A DNA stretch of 64,000 bases. Source: Betaproteobacteria bacterium (GTDB lineage Bacteria; Pseudomonadota; Gammaproteobacteria; Burkholderiales; SG8-39). The position numbers were made by a program, and so were the translations under genes. Position 1 is the first letter of the stretch; each line of letters starts with the position of its first letter. Shown piece by piece: positions 44,261 to 52,678 of this stretch. The notes beneath the pieces are model-generated. The model worked only from the letters and a program-made list of their open reading frames with translations, did no database searches and was not told the origin of the DNA. The stretch covers positions 62,001-126,000 of the forward strand of contig JACPYS010000021.1 of assembly GCA_016195915.1 (NCBI GenBank). The letters run 5' to 3'.

Positions 44261-45463
44261 ATGTTCACTCCATTGAGCGGCATACGAATCCTCGACCTGG
44301 GCCATCTGCTCGCGGGACCGTACTGCAGCTATCTCCTCGCGCTGATGGGCGCGGAAGTGGTGAAGGTCGAGCCTCCAGGTCACGGCGACTGGACGCGCGG
44401 GATGGGGAGCGACCCCGCGCTCAACGCGCAAGGCATGGGCCTGGCCTACCTGGCGCAGAATGCCGGCAAGCGCTCGGTGACGGTGAACCTCAAGGACCCT
44501 CGCGGCGTGGACATCGTGCGGCGGCTGGCGGCGGGCGCGCAGGTGTTCCTCGAGAACATGCGCCCCGGGGTGATCGAGCGGCTCGGCCTCGGCTGGCAGG
44601 CGGTGCAACAGGCGAATCCGGCAATCGTGTATTGCTCGCTCTCCGGATTCGGGCAGGAGGGGCCGCTCAGCCATCGTCCGGCGTACGACCACGTGATCCA
44701 GGCGATGTCCGGGTTGATGAGCATCAACGGGCTGCCCGACGGCGAGCCGCTCAAGCTCGGCGCGCCGTTCATCGATTACGCGAGCGGCGTCAACGCCGCG
44801 CTCGCGGTGGTTTCGGCGCTGCACGAGGTACGGCGCACCGGGCGGGGATGCCGTATCGACGTCTCGATGCTCGATACCATGCTGAATCTGTTCACGTCGC
44901 ATGTCGTGCAATACGTCAACGCGGGTACGCAACCGGTGCGGATCGGCAACGATGCACCGAGCGGGATCACGACTGCCGGTGCTTTCTCTGCGTCCGACGG
45001 CCCGATCCTCATCGCAGCGAACGCGGAGTCGCACTTCGAACCGCTTGCGCGGGCCATCGGTCGCGCGGACCTGATCCGCGATCCCCGCTTTTCGACGCCT
45101 GCCGGGCGCCAGGGCAACCGCGCTGAGTTGCGCGCGGAGATGGGTGATGCGATCGCCAAACGCACTGCGTCGGAGTGGGAGGAGATCCTCGAGGCGGCGG
45201 GGGTGCCGGCCGCGCGGCCCCGCAGCATCCCGGAGATCATCGACGACCCGCACGTCCAGGCGCGCGGTGTCGTACAGTGGCTCGCGGGCGGCGGGCAGAA
45301 CCAGCGCCTCGGCGTCACCGGCGCAGGTTTCAACGTGGATGGCGCTGCGATCGGTCCGCAGCGACGGCCGCCGGCGCTCGGCGCGGACACCGAGGCCGTG
45401 CTGCACGAACTCGGCATTTCCGATGCGGCGTTCGCGGCGCTGCGGCGCGATGGCGTTGTATGA
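44261..45463 (+). CDS. CaiB/BaiF-family CoA transferase (1)
   Basis: 400-residue class III CoA transferase moving CoA between acyl-CoA and a free acid. It begins LSGIRILDLGHLLAGPYCSYLLALMGAEVVKVEPP as usual. The catalytic Asp is in KLGAPFIDYASGVNAALAVVSAL, and the second domain has EEILEAAGVPAARPRSIPEI. The length matches the family. Its stop overlaps the first hot-dog gene (ATGA), so CoA transfer and hydration are coupled in an operon with two hot-dog proteins; a SucCD-like ligase faces it from the other strand. Confidence 0.92.
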   Translation: MFTPLSGIRILDLGHLLAGPYCSYLLALMGAEVVKVEPPGHGDWTRGMGSDPALNAQGMGLAYLAQNAGKRSVTVNLKDPRGVDIVRRLAAGAQVFLENMRPGVIERLGLGWQAVQQANPAIVYCSLSGFGQEGPLSHRPAYDHVIQAMSGLMSINGLPDGEPLKLGAPFIDYASGVNAALAVVSALHEVRRTGRGCRIDVSMLDTMLNLFTSHVVQYVNAGTQPVRIGNDAPSGITTAGAFSASDGPILIAANAESHFEPLARAIGRADLIRDPRFSTPAGRQGNRAELRAEMGDAIAKRTASEWEEILEAAGVPAARPRSIPEIIDDPHVQARGVVQWLAGGGQNQRLGVTGAGFNVDGAAIGPQRRPPALGADTEAVLHELGISDAAFAALRRDGVV

Positions 45464-45876
45464 GCGCTGAACCCCTTCCGGAACTGAGCTTCGAGCGCAT
45501 CGTACCGGGGGAGGTTTACGCGGAGCGCGAATTCGACGTGAGCCGCGCCGAGGCGGCGGCGTACGCGAGCGCGCTGGCGGAAGGTACCGGGATCGCGCCG
45601 GACCCTGCGGGCATCCCTTTCCTGATGGCGGCGAGCTGGACTGTACCGAGAGTGTCGTTCTCGGACTGGCGCGTACCGCCGGGCGCTATCCACGCGCGCC
45701 AGACGTGGTCTGGACTGGAGGCGGTGCGGCCTGGCACCCGAGTACGCGTGCGGACCACGGCGAAAGAGACTTACCGCGCAAAAGGCCGACCCTATGTGGT
45801 GTTCGAGTCGGTGGTCGAGGACCTCGAAGGCGTGCCGCTCGCGCGCGGCGAGATGACGATTTTGTGGCCGGCATGA
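45460..45876 (+). CDS. Hot-dog-fold protein, MaoC/FAS1-dehydratase-like (first of pair)
   Basis: 138-residue protein of the hot-dog type found as the first half of split MaoC-like hydratases (HTD2/FAS1 dehydratase region). Recognisable parts are the N-terminal YAEREFDVSRAEAAAYASAL and FLMAASWTVPR, and HARQTWSGLEAVRPGTRVRV in the core strand. It lacks the Asp/His catalytic motif, which its partner at 45873 supplies, as is usual for hydratases built of two different hot-dog chains. It overlaps both neighbours by 4 bp. Confidence 0.75.
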   Translation: MSAEPLPELSFERIVPGEVYAEREFDVSRAEAAAYASALAEGTGIAPDPAGIPFLMAASWTVPRVSFSDWRVPPGAIHARQTWSGLEAVRPGTRVRVRTTAKETYRAKGRPYVVFESVVEDLEGVPLARGEMTILWPA

Positions 45877-46289
45877 CCGCCGTCGAAGGATCCGTGCCCG
45901 AGATGCTCGGGCCGTTCTCGTGGACGATCACGCAGGCGCAGATCGATGCCTACGCCGCGGCCGCCGGCGCGAACGATCCCATCCACGTAGATCCCGCGGC
46001 TGCGACGCCGCTCGGCGGAACCATCGCACAGGGCATGCTGGTGCTTGCGGTGATGGCGGAATTCATCGGCAACGCGTTGCACGACGCCACCGCATGGCGG
46101 TGTAGCGGGGCGCTCGACGTGCGTTTTCGCGCGCCCGCCCGGCCCGGCGACCGCCTTGTCGTGCGCGCAAAGCGCATCGCGGCGCGCGTGGACGAATTCG
46201 GGGCCTACGAACTGTGGTGCGAAAACGCAGATGGCGTGCGCATCGTGGCCGGCAGTGCGCGGATTCCGCTCGCCGCGTTCTCGCGTTAG
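45873..46289 (+). CDS. MaoC-like hydratase (second of pair)
   Basis: 138-residue R-hydratase-type hot-dog protein. The catalytic Asp and His lie in YAAAAGANDPIHVDPAAA, with GGTIAQGMLVLAVMAEFIG forming the following helix. It adds water to an enoyl-CoA, or removes it from a hydroxyacyl-CoA. Together with the overlapping upstream hot-dog gene it probably forms a heteromer. Its stop overlaps that of the convergent SucD-like gene by 4 bp. Substrate presumably the CoA ester made by the adjacent CoA transferase; inference. Confidence 0.85.
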   Translation: MTAVEGSVPEMLGPFSWTITQAQIDAYAAAAGANDPIHVDPAAATPLGGTIAQGMLVLAVMAEFIGNALHDATAWRCSGALDVRFRAPARPGDRLVVRAKRIAARVDEFGAYELWCENADGVRIVAGSARIPLAAFSR

Positions 46290-47173
46290 CCGCGACGCAG
46301 CAGGCCGGGAATTTCTTCCAGCGAAGCAGCGACGCGAGCGCCTGCGGCGGAGAGAATCCTGCGTTTGGCGCTTGCGCTGTCGTTGTCGCCGCGGATCATG
46401 GCGGAAAAGTGGCCGAAGCTTACGCCGGCGGGATAGTTCTCCTGAAACTGCCCGGCGATCAGCGCTACCACGGGCTTCGCGATTTCGCCCGCGCGCAGCG
46501 CCTCGGCTACTTCGATTTCGTGGCTGCCTCCCGGCTCGCCGAAGATCACGCAGGCGTCGGTCTCCGGGTCGGCCTCGAACAGTCTCAGCACTTCGGCCAT
46601 GCGCATGCCGACGATCGGATCGCCTCCCATCGAGATGCAGGTGGAAGCGCCCAGGCCGGCGCGCGAGAGCGTCCAGCAAATCTCCGCCGACATTCCGCCC
46701 GAGCGCGAGCACACGCCGATGCGCCCGGGCGCGTAGACCTGCGCGGCGCGGTCGCCGCCGATGCCACCGAGCTTGCAGCGGCCCGGAGAAATCATGCCGT
46801 TGGTATTGAATCCCGCCATGCGCACGCCCGCGGCACGTGCCACCGCCACGGCGCTGGCGGCATCGTGACGCGGGACGTTTTCCGCGAAACACGCAAGCAC
46901 GCCGATACCCGCCTCGACGGCTTCGTGTACTGCGTCTTTCACGCCGCGGGCCGGCACGTAGACGGCGGAGGCGTTGGCGCCCGTCGCCGCCACGGCAGCG
47001 GCGACCGTATTGAAAACGGACACGCCTTCGACCGACTCGCCACCGCGCCCCGGAGTGACCCCTGCGACGATGACCGTGCCGTAATCGAGGCAATAGCGGA
47101 TGTCGAAGCGTGCCTGCGCGCCGGTCGCACCCTGCACCAGGACACGCGTCTCCGAGCCGATAAGGATGCTCAT
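46286..47173 (-). CDS. Succinyl-CoA ligase alpha (SucD)-like subunit
   Basis: 295-residue SucD-like protein: CoA-binding Rossmann domain (RVLVQGATGAQARFD), then ligase domain with VCSRSGGMSAEI. The phosphohistidine is in the short motif SFGHFSAMI near residue 250, in the place of SucD's MGHAGAI. Regular SucD has a longer GxTAPxGxRMGH stretch; here VALIAGQFQENYPAGVSFGH replaces it, suggesting a different acid from succinate, for example malate or another dicarboxylate. ATG 47173 overlaps the stop of the beta gene. Confidence 0.85.
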   Translation of the reverse strand: MSILIGSETRVLVQGATGAQARFDIRYCLDYGTVIVAGVTPGRGGESVEGVSVFNTVAAAVAATGANASAVYVPARGVKDAVHEAVEAGIGVLACFAENVPRHDAASAVAVARAAGVRMAGFNTNGMISPGRCKLGGIGGDRAAQVYAPGRIGVCSRSGGMSAEICWTLSRAGLGASTCISMGGDPIVGMRMAEVLRLFEADPETDACVIFGEPGGSHEIEVAEALRAGEIAKPVVALIAGQFQENYPAGVSFGHFSAMIRGDNDSASAKRRILSAAGARVAASLEEIPGLLRRG

Positions 47174-48381
47174 CAGCCGGCGCCCTCGCGCACAGTGTTC
47201 ACCGCGGCCACGATCTCGCGCACTGCTTCGGCCAGACTCGCGCCATGAGGCAAGTACCGGATGCCGGGCATGCCCGATGCGAGCCTGCGCGCCTCGTCCT
47301 CGCGCGGACCGAACAGGCGCACTACGATCGGAAATCGCAACGGATCGATGCCATTGCGCCGGATCGAAATGAGAAGCGCCTCGATCATGAGGTCGCAGGG
47401 CGCAAGTTGCAGGAAGTTGAATCCGACGAGCAGGCCTCTGGCATTCGGATTGGCGAACATCGCGTCGAACAGCGCCGCCGGTTTGTCGGTCGTCGAGGTC
47501 GGGCTGAGGTCGGAGTGATTTGCGGGGCGCCCGCCCGCAGCCAGTAGCAGGTCGTGCTGCAGCAGTCCGGCGCCTCCGCCGGAGACGAACAGCGCGATGT
47601 CGCCGTCGAGTTCCGTGTAGCGGATTGCGCCGCCGGCGAATTTCCGGTCGGCCGCGACGACGGAGCGCTCGCGCGCGTTGAGCGCGCGGCCACCCGGACC
47701 GGCATCGTCCAATCCGAGGTCCTGCCATTCGGCGTGGCGGAACAGGGCGTTGCGGTCGATCTCCATCATCGTTCCGACCACCGAGAGCGCGTCGTCGCGC
47801 GTGAGCGCAAGCGGATTGACTTCGAGCATCAGTGCATCGGCCGCGCGAAACGCGTCGTACAGCTTCGCCGTCAGGGTCGCAACCGCCGGAATGAGGCAGC
47901 TTTCGATTCCCGCGCGGTCCCAGAGGACGGCCGCCTGCCAGTTCGTGAGGCCGCGCAGCGGATCGATGTCGGCCCTGATGATCGCCGACGGATCGCGCTC
48001 GGCAATCGCTTCGATGTCGATCCCGCCGTGGCGCGAGACGACGATCTGCGGGACGAGCCTGCCGAAACCGAAACTGAGATAGAACTCGGAGGCGATATCC
48101 ACCGCCGATTCGACGTAGACCTGCGTCACGCGTTGCCCGGCGACTTCGATGCCGATGATCTCCACCGCCGCCGCACGCGCGGCGTTCTCGTCGCCTGCGA
48201 TTCGCACCGCCCCGGCCTTGCCGCGCCGCCCGGCGGCGACCAGCGCCTTGACCGCAACGCGCCCGCCCAGCGAGCGTGCGATTGCCGCAGCATCTTCCGC
48301 GGTGCCGGCGGCGCGGCCCTCCGGCACCGGCAGGCCGCGTGCGCGCAGCCAATCCTTGGCGAGATGTTCGAGCAGTTTCAT
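47173..48381 (-). CDS. Succinyl-CoA ligase beta (SucC)-like subunit
   Basis: 402-residue ADP-forming ligase beta subunit. It opens MKLLEHLAKDWLRARGLPVPEG, the ATP-grasp_2 start, with VAVKALVAAGRRGKAGAVRI for nucleotide binding, MLEVNPLALTRDDAL for metal binding, and the C-terminal LFVSGGGAGLLQHDLLLAAGG. Together with the overlapping alpha gene it makes an acyl-CoA from a (di)carboxylate, ATP and CoA, via phosphohistidine. Housekeeping SucCD is usually more conserved and next to TCA genes, so this is likely a dedicated catabolic ligase. It is the third ADP-forming CoA ligase in the window. Confidence 0.88.
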   Translation of the reverse strand: MKLLEHLAKDWLRARGLPVPEGRAAGTAEDAAAIARSLGGRVAVKALVAAGRRGKAGAVRIAGDENAARAAAVEIIGIEVAGQRVTQVYVESAVDIASEFYLSFGFGRLVPQIVVSRHGGIDIEAIAERDPSAIIRADIDPLRGLTNWQAAVLWDRAGIESCLIPAVATLTAKLYDAFRAADALMLEVNPLALTRDDALSVVGTMMEIDRNALFRHAEWQDLGLDDAGPGGRALNARERSVVAADRKFAGGAIRYTELDGDIALFVSGGGAGLLQHDLLLAAGGRPANHSDLSPTSTTDKPAALFDAMFANPNARGLLVGFNFLQLAPCDLMIEALLISIRRNGIDPLRFPIVVRLFGPREDEARRLASGMPGIRYLPHGASLAEAVREIVAAVNTVREGAG

Positions 48382-48413
48382 GGTGTTTGACTCTCCATGT
48401 TACGGGCTTTCCG

Positions 48414-48425
48414 ATTGTTGACAAG
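48414..48425. promoter_or_regulatory. Palindrome ATTGTTGACAAG in the divergent region
   Basis: A near-perfect palindrome of the same type as ATTGTCGACAAT at 27707, sharing TTGT-NN-ACAA. It sits 33 bp upstream of the SucC-like gene (minus) and about 110 bp upstream of the DctP start (plus). A candidate operator for an FCD-type regulator. Confidence 0.35.
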
Positions 48426-48465
48426 AAGAATGTCTCCCGAAAGCGGGCGCTCGGGCGTACGCCGG

Positions 48466-48495
48466 TTGACAAGCCGCTGCGGCACTCCCTACACT
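48466..48495 (+). promoter_or_regulatory. Sigma-70-type promoter for TRAP system 4
   Basis: TTGACA at 48466-48471 and TACACT at 48490-48495, with an 18-bp spacer. Transcription would start near 48502. A GAGAAGGG ribosome site follows and then ATG 48526. The perfect -35 and good -10 make this the clearest promoter in the window. Confidence 0.6.
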
Positions 48496-48525
48496 CGCCG
48501 CGGGCTCTTCGAGAAGGGAAAATTC

Positions 48526-49524
48526 ATGCAACCGGTCAAGGCGCTCGCAGCGGCGCTCACTATCACCTTTGCCCTTGTGGCATCGCAGGCTCAGGCGCAG
48601 ACCACCGCGCGCCTGTCGTATCACTGGGGGCCGACCCACGAGAGCGCGATTCCCTCGAAGAAACTCGCCGACGAGGTCACGAAGCGCTCGGGCGGCAAGC
48701 TCAAGATCGATGTGTTTCCGTCAGGCCAGCTCTATACCATCCGCCAGATCATCAGCGCGCTGTCGGCGGGATCGGTCGAGATGGGCGGCGTGGTTTCGCA
48801 CAACCAGCTGGCGTCGGTGGAAAAGGACTGGAACGTGTTCCAGCTGCCGAACTTCTGGGAATCGATCGAGCATCAGCGCAGATTCCTCGCCGAGTCGCCC
48901 GAGGGCAAGGCGATGCGCGAGCGCGTGCTGCGGAAGACCGGTCTGGTTCACATTGCCTACGTGCCGGTGGGGCCCTACGTGACCTTCAGCACCAAGGATA
49001 TCTCCTCGCTCGGCGCGATGCGCGGCCTCAAGGCGCGTGCGCTCGCGGCGAGCGAGCGCCCGGGACTCACCGCGCGCGGCATGAGCGTGGTATCGCTGTC
49101 CACCGAGGAAATCTATTCGGCGCTGCAGGGCGGCATGATCGACACGGTCGCGACGGTGCCGACAGCGATCAAGTCCTACTCGTGGTGGGAATACCTCAAG
49201 TTCGCCCAGATGCCCTATGCGGTCTACGCCGACGCCGAGCTGATGGCGAACGGAAAATGGTTTGCCGGCTTGCCCAAGGACATGCAGGAACTGTTGCTTT
49301 CGGTCGGACGGGAAATCAGCAAGGAGGCGACCGAGCAGACCTACAAGGGCAATGCCGACACGCTCAAGGAACTCGAGAAACGCGGCGGCAAGGTGTTCGT
49401 GCTTCAGGGCAAGGCGCTGGAGGAACTCAAGGCGCTGGATCGCGACAAGACCGAGCCGGAACTGGCCAAGATGATGTCGCCGGAGATCTACGCCGCGGCG
49501 AAACGCTTCGTCGGCCGCAAGTGA
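48526..49524 (+). CDS. TRAP transporter solute-binding protein (DctP-type), system 4
   Basis: 332-residue binding protein. The signal peptide is KALAAALTITFALVASQAQA, with cleavage before QTT. The mature protein starts TARLSYHWGPTHESAIPSKK. LGAMRGLKARALAASERPG has the ligand-binding Arg region and SYSWWEYLKFAQMPYAVYAD is the usual specificity strand. ATG 48526 follows GAGAAGGGAA and the promoter at 48466-48495. DctQ and DctM genes follow, giving a complete P-Q-M system. Confidence 0.92.
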   Translation: MQPVKALAAALTITFALVASQAQAQTTARLSYHWGPTHESAIPSKKLADEVTKRSGGKLKIDVFPSGQLYTIRQIISALSAGSVEMGGVVSHNQLASVEKDWNVFQLPNFWESIEHQRRFLAESPEGKAMRERVLRKTGLVHIAYVPVGPYVTFSTKDISSLGAMRGLKARALAASERPGLTARGMSVVSLSTEEIYSALQGGMIDTVATVPTAIKSYSWWEYLKFAQMPYAVYADAELMANGKWFAGLPKDMQELLLSVGREISKEATEQTYKGNADTLKELEKRGGKVFVLQGKALEELKALDRDKTEPELAKMMSPEIYAAAKRFVGRK

Positions 49525-49546
49525 TCGGCACCGCAAGGCGGGCCCA

Positions 49547-50074
49547 TTGAGGTTCCTCGACGGGTACAAGAGGTTTAACGATGCGCTCGAGTGGCTCATC
49601 GTCGGGTTCACCGGGCTCATCATTCTGGTGATCGTCGCGCTGCCGTTCGTCGCCACGGTCGTGCGTTACGGCACCGGCGAGGGCTATACCTGGATCGCGG
49701 AAACGCCGCCGCAACTGGTACCCTGGGTGGTGTTCCCGCTGCTCGGGGTCCTCCTGCGGTATGACGGTCACATCGCGGTGGACGTGGTTCCGCACTACCT
49801 GAAGGGCAGGTCGCGGACCGTTCTGCGGCTACTGGTGCTCGCGGTGTGCCTGGTTTCCGCTCTGGCGTTCGGGCTGTTCGGGGCCAAGACGGTGCTGTTC
49901 TTCAGGCAACTCGGACAGATGTCCACCACCGAGTTCGAGTTCCCGCTCTGGACGCTGTACGTATCCTATCCGGTCGGTTTTTCGCTCGCGGCCAACTTCT
50001 GCCTCGAGGCGCTGTTGCAGGAAGCGGCGGGCCGGCGGGATCCGGCCCGGGAAATCGGGCCGGCGGGGGCATAG
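49547..50074 (+). CDS. TRAP transporter small permease (DctQ-type), system 4
   Basis: 175-residue four-helix membrane protein with a TTG start. It has the DctQ form LPFVATVVRYGTGEGYTWIAETPPQLVPWVVFPLLG, in which a loop lengthens the first hairpin, and GVLLRYDGHIAVDVVPHYL, the conserved charged turn. The last helices end VSYPVGFSLAANFCLEALL. It bridges the binding protein and DctM of system 4. Confidence 0.87.
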   Translation: MRFLDGYKRFNDALEWLIVGFTGLIILVIVALPFVATVVRYGTGEGYTWIAETPPQLVPWVVFPLLGVLLRYDGHIAVDVVPHYLKGRSRTVLRLLVLAVCLVSALAFGLFGAKTVLFFRQLGQMSTTEFEFPLWTLYVSYPVGFSLAANFCLEALLQEAAGRRDPAREIGPAGA

Positions 50075-50078
50075 CCCG

Positions 50079-51344
50079 ATGATCCTGGGCTTCGTGCTGC
50101 TCGCGGCAGTGCTGATGGCGTTGTCGGTGCCGCTGTTCTTCGTGTTCGGCATCAGTTCCGCGGGCATCGCAGTGTGGGGGCTGAACCTGCCCGCGCACAC
50201 GCTGATGCAGGTGTCCTTCGACGCGGTCACGAAGCAGGTGCTGGTGGCGATCCCGATCTTCGTGTTTGCCGGCAACATCATGTACTACGGCGGATCGGCG
50301 CGCCGGCTGGTCGATCTCGGCGTGTCCTCTGTGGGGCACCTGCCCGGCGGACTCGGCATCGCGATGATCCTGTCGATCGCGGTGTTCAGCGCGATTTCCG
50401 GCTCGATCCTCGCGTCCATCGTGGCGATCGGCGGCGTGCTGATGAAGCCCATGATCGACAAGGGCTACCCGAAGCCCTTCGTCATCGTGCTTGCCGCGAC
50501 TGCGGCTGTCATGGATGCGCTGATTCCGCCGTCCAACACGGCGATCATCTACAGTTCCATCACGCACGTCCCGGTGTCGAAAGCCTTTGCCGCGGGCGTG
50601 TTCCCGGGCCTGGTGCTCGGCGCGCTGCTGCTGGTCTACGTGATGTGGACCTGCCGCGCGATGGAGCGGCCGCCGCCCGAGCCCTGGAAGCACCGTCTTC
50701 TCGCGTTCGCGTACGCGATACCCGCGTTGCTGCTTCCGGTGCTGATTCTCGGAGGTCTTTACGGCGGGCTGCTCACCCCGTCCGAGTCGGCCTCACTGGC
50801 GAGTGTCTACTCGGTCGCGCTCGGGGTGTTCGTTTACCGGGAACTCAGCTGGAAGGGTTTCTGGCAGGCGACGCGCGCGACTGCCGAGACCACCGCAGTG
50901 ATCTTCGCGATCATCGCAATGGCGGTGTACTTCTCCATCATCATGACCTATACGAAGACGCCGCAGGCGATTGTGGAATTCGTCATCAGCTTCAACGTCG
51001 GCCCGATGACCTTCATGATCCTCGCTGGAATAGCGATCATCATTCTCGGCACCTTCGTCGAGGCGGTGCCGATATTTTATCTCACGATGCCGATCTTCTA
51101 TCCCATCTGCCAGGCGCTCAAGATCGACCTGCTGCACTTCTATGTTTTCGTCACCGGCCTGATCGGTATCGGTCTGATTACCCCGCCCGTATGCGTCGGT
51201 CTATATACGGCGGCGGCGATCGTGAATACGCCGCCGCAGCAGGCCTTCCGCGCCGTACCCGGATTCTTCATGGTCGGCGTCGTCTACGCGCTCATCGTGA
51301 TGTATTTCCCGGCGCTCGCGACCTGGCTGCCGGGCTTCTGGTAA
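50079..51344 (+). CDS. TRAP transporter large permease (DctM-type), system 4
   Basis: 421-residue DctM permease with about 12 helices. Marks: VPLFFVFGISSAGIAVWGL, then AIPIFVFAGNIMYYGGSARRLVDL, HLPGGLGIAMILSIAVFSAISGSI and MDALIPPSNTAIIYSSI. It begins 4 bp after the DctQ stop and is the last gene of the system. Two copies of a 30-bp palindromic repeat lie just after its stop. Confidence 0.93.
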   Translation: MILGFVLLAAVLMALSVPLFFVFGISSAGIAVWGLNLPAHTLMQVSFDAVTKQVLVAIPIFVFAGNIMYYGGSARRLVDLGVSSVGHLPGGLGIAMILSIAVFSAISGSILASIVAIGGVLMKPMIDKGYPKPFVIVLAATAAVMDALIPPSNTAIIYSSITHVPVSKAFAAGVFPGLVLGALLLVYVMWTCRAMERPPPEPWKHRLLAFAYAIPALLLPVLILGGLYGGLLTPSESASLASVYSVALGVFVYRELSWKGFWQATRATAETTAVIFAIIAMAVYFSIIMTYTKTPQAIVEFVISFNVGPMTFMILAGIAIIILGTFVEAVPIFYLTMPIFYPICQALKIDLLHFYVFVTGLIGIGLITPPVCVGLYTAAAIVNTPPQQAFRAVPGFFMVGVVYALIVMYFPALATWLPGFW

Positions 51345-51355
51345 ATCCGGAGGAA

Positions 51356-51385
51356 GGGGTGCGGGGGAACCTGGGTTCCCCTGCT
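51356..51385. repeat. 30-bp palindromic repeat, copy 1
   Basis: Core GGGGAACCTGGGTTCCCC at 51364-51381: two 8-bp complementary arms around TG. It is identical over 30 bp to copy 2. Being between convergent genes (DctM and SDR 3), it could end transcripts from either side. Confidence 0.7.
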
Positions 51386-51394
51386 CTCTCGCAC

Positions 51395-51424
51395 GGGGTG
51401 CGGGGGAACCTGGGTTCCCCTGCT
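51395..51424. repeat. 30-bp palindromic repeat, copy 2
   Basis: Identical to copy 1, placed 39 bp further on, and ending 2 bp before the stop codon region of SDR 3. Core hairpin at 51403-51420. Confidence 0.7.
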
Positions 51425-51426
51425 CC

Positions 51427-52176
51427 CTAGCGGCCACCGGCCACGTCGAGGATCGCACCACTGACATAGGACGCTGCGGGCGAGGCGAGCCACAGGATCG
51501 CTTCGGCCACTTCCTGCGCAGTGCCGGGGCGCCTCATCGGGATCAGCTTCTCCGAGCGCGCAAGTCGATCGGGAATGCCGCTCGCCAGGTGGATGTCGGT
51601 GTCGATCAGGCCGGGTCGCACGGCATTGACCCGGATCCCTTCCTGCGCCACCTCCTGCGCCAGTCCGATGGTAAACGTATCGATTGCACCCTTGGACGCC
51701 GCATAGTCGATCCAGAGGTTGGGCGCGCCGATGCGCGAGGACGCCGACGACACGTTGACGATCGCACCGCCCGGGCCGCCGTGTTTCGTGGACATGCGGC
51801 GGATCGCCTCGCGGGCACATACGATTGGACCGGTCACGTTCGTAGCGAGCAGCGCGTTCACCGCTTCTGCCCCCATCGTTTCGACGCGGCGCCTGCCCGG
51901 GCCGACCGCGGCAGCGTTGTTCACCAACACCGACACGCGGCCCAGTTCGCGGTCCGTAACCTCGAACAGGCGTTCGATGTCGGATTCGATACCGACATCC
52001 GCCTGCACGCAATGAGCTCGCCGTCCCGCTTCGCGCACCTCGGCAGCGATTCGTTCCGCCGCGGCGGCGTCACGCACGAAATTGATGCACACGTCGTAGC
52101 CCGTTTTCGCGGCGAGCCGCGCCGTGGCGGCACCGATTCCGCGGCTCCCGCCGGTGATGATCATCACGCCGGCCAT
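51427..52176 (-). CDS. Short-chain dehydrogenase/reductase (SDR 3)
   Basis: 249-residue classical SDR of the FabG/glucose-1-dehydrogenase-like group. It has ITGGSRGIGAATARLAA at residues 6-22, NNAA in VLVNNAAAVG, catalytic Ser in NVSSASSRIG, Tyr/Lys in IDYAASKGAID, and the C-terminal ILDVAGGR. It is NAD(P)-dependent and cytoplasmic. It stands alone on the minus strand, with the tandem palindromic repeats abutting its 3' end. Substrate unknown. Confidence 0.9.
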   Translation of the reverse strand: MAGVMIITGGSRGIGAATARLAAKTGYDVCINFVRDAAAAERIAAEVREAGRRAHCVQADVGIESDIERLFEVTDRELGRVSVLVNNAAAVGPGRRRVETMGAEAVNALLATNVTGPIVCAREAIRRMSTKHGGPGGAIVNVSSASSRIGAPNLWIDYAASKGAIDTFTIGLAQEVAQEGIRVNAVRPGLIDTDIHLASGIPDRLARSEKLIPMRRPGTAQEVAEAILWLASPAASYVSGAILDVAGGR

Positions 52177-52265
52177 CGCTTCGCCTCCCGGTTGCTCTTG
52201 GTCAATCTGCCCGTGAGTGGACTATGTTACAAGAACCCCTATTGCACCGGGATGGAGAGCGGCTC

Positions 52266-52643
52266 ATGCAATGCCCAAAATGCGATGCGGAAATGGCGAA
52301 AGTCGTTTTCAGTTCCATCGAAGTCGATCGATGCACGGGCTGTGGTGGGTTATGGTTCGATTTGATGGAGGCCGAACAACTCAGGTCCGTCCGCGGGTCG
52401 GAGACGATCGACACCGGTGACGCGAAGGAGGGACGGTTCTGGGACGCGGAACGACGCATCAACTGCCCGGTCTGCGCGAACACGCCGATGATTCGGATGG
52501 TGGACAACCGGCAACCGCATATCCATTACGAAAGTTGTCCGGGCTGTTTCGGGATATTCTTCGATGCGGGCGAGTTCCGCGACTACAAGAAAGAAACGCT
52601 GCTCGAATCGCTCAGGGAGTTTGTCGCCGGAAAACGGCCGTAG
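52266..52643 (+). CDS. zf-TFIIB-domain zinc-ribbon protein
   Basis: 125-residue protein with two zinc-ribbon-like modules. The first has CPKCDAEM at the N-terminus and CTGCGGLWFD about 20 residues later; the second has CPVCANTPM and CPGCFGIFFDAGEF. This is the zf-TFIIB (DUF-type) pattern of small bacterial proteins with unknown role. An in-frame ATG/CTG-like extension to 52224 exists, but ATG 52266 puts the first Cys pair at residue 3, as in the family. It is divergent from SDR 3. Confidence 0.8.
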   Translation: MQCPKCDAEMAKVVFSSIEVDRCTGCGGLWFDLMEAEQLRSVRGSETIDTGDAKEGRFWDAERRINCPVCANTPMIRMVDNRQPHIHYESCPGCFGIFFDAGEFRDYKKETLLESLREFVAGKRP

Positions 52644-52678
52644 CGCGCCGGCTGCTCCACGCGCGATCCTTGCTCATC

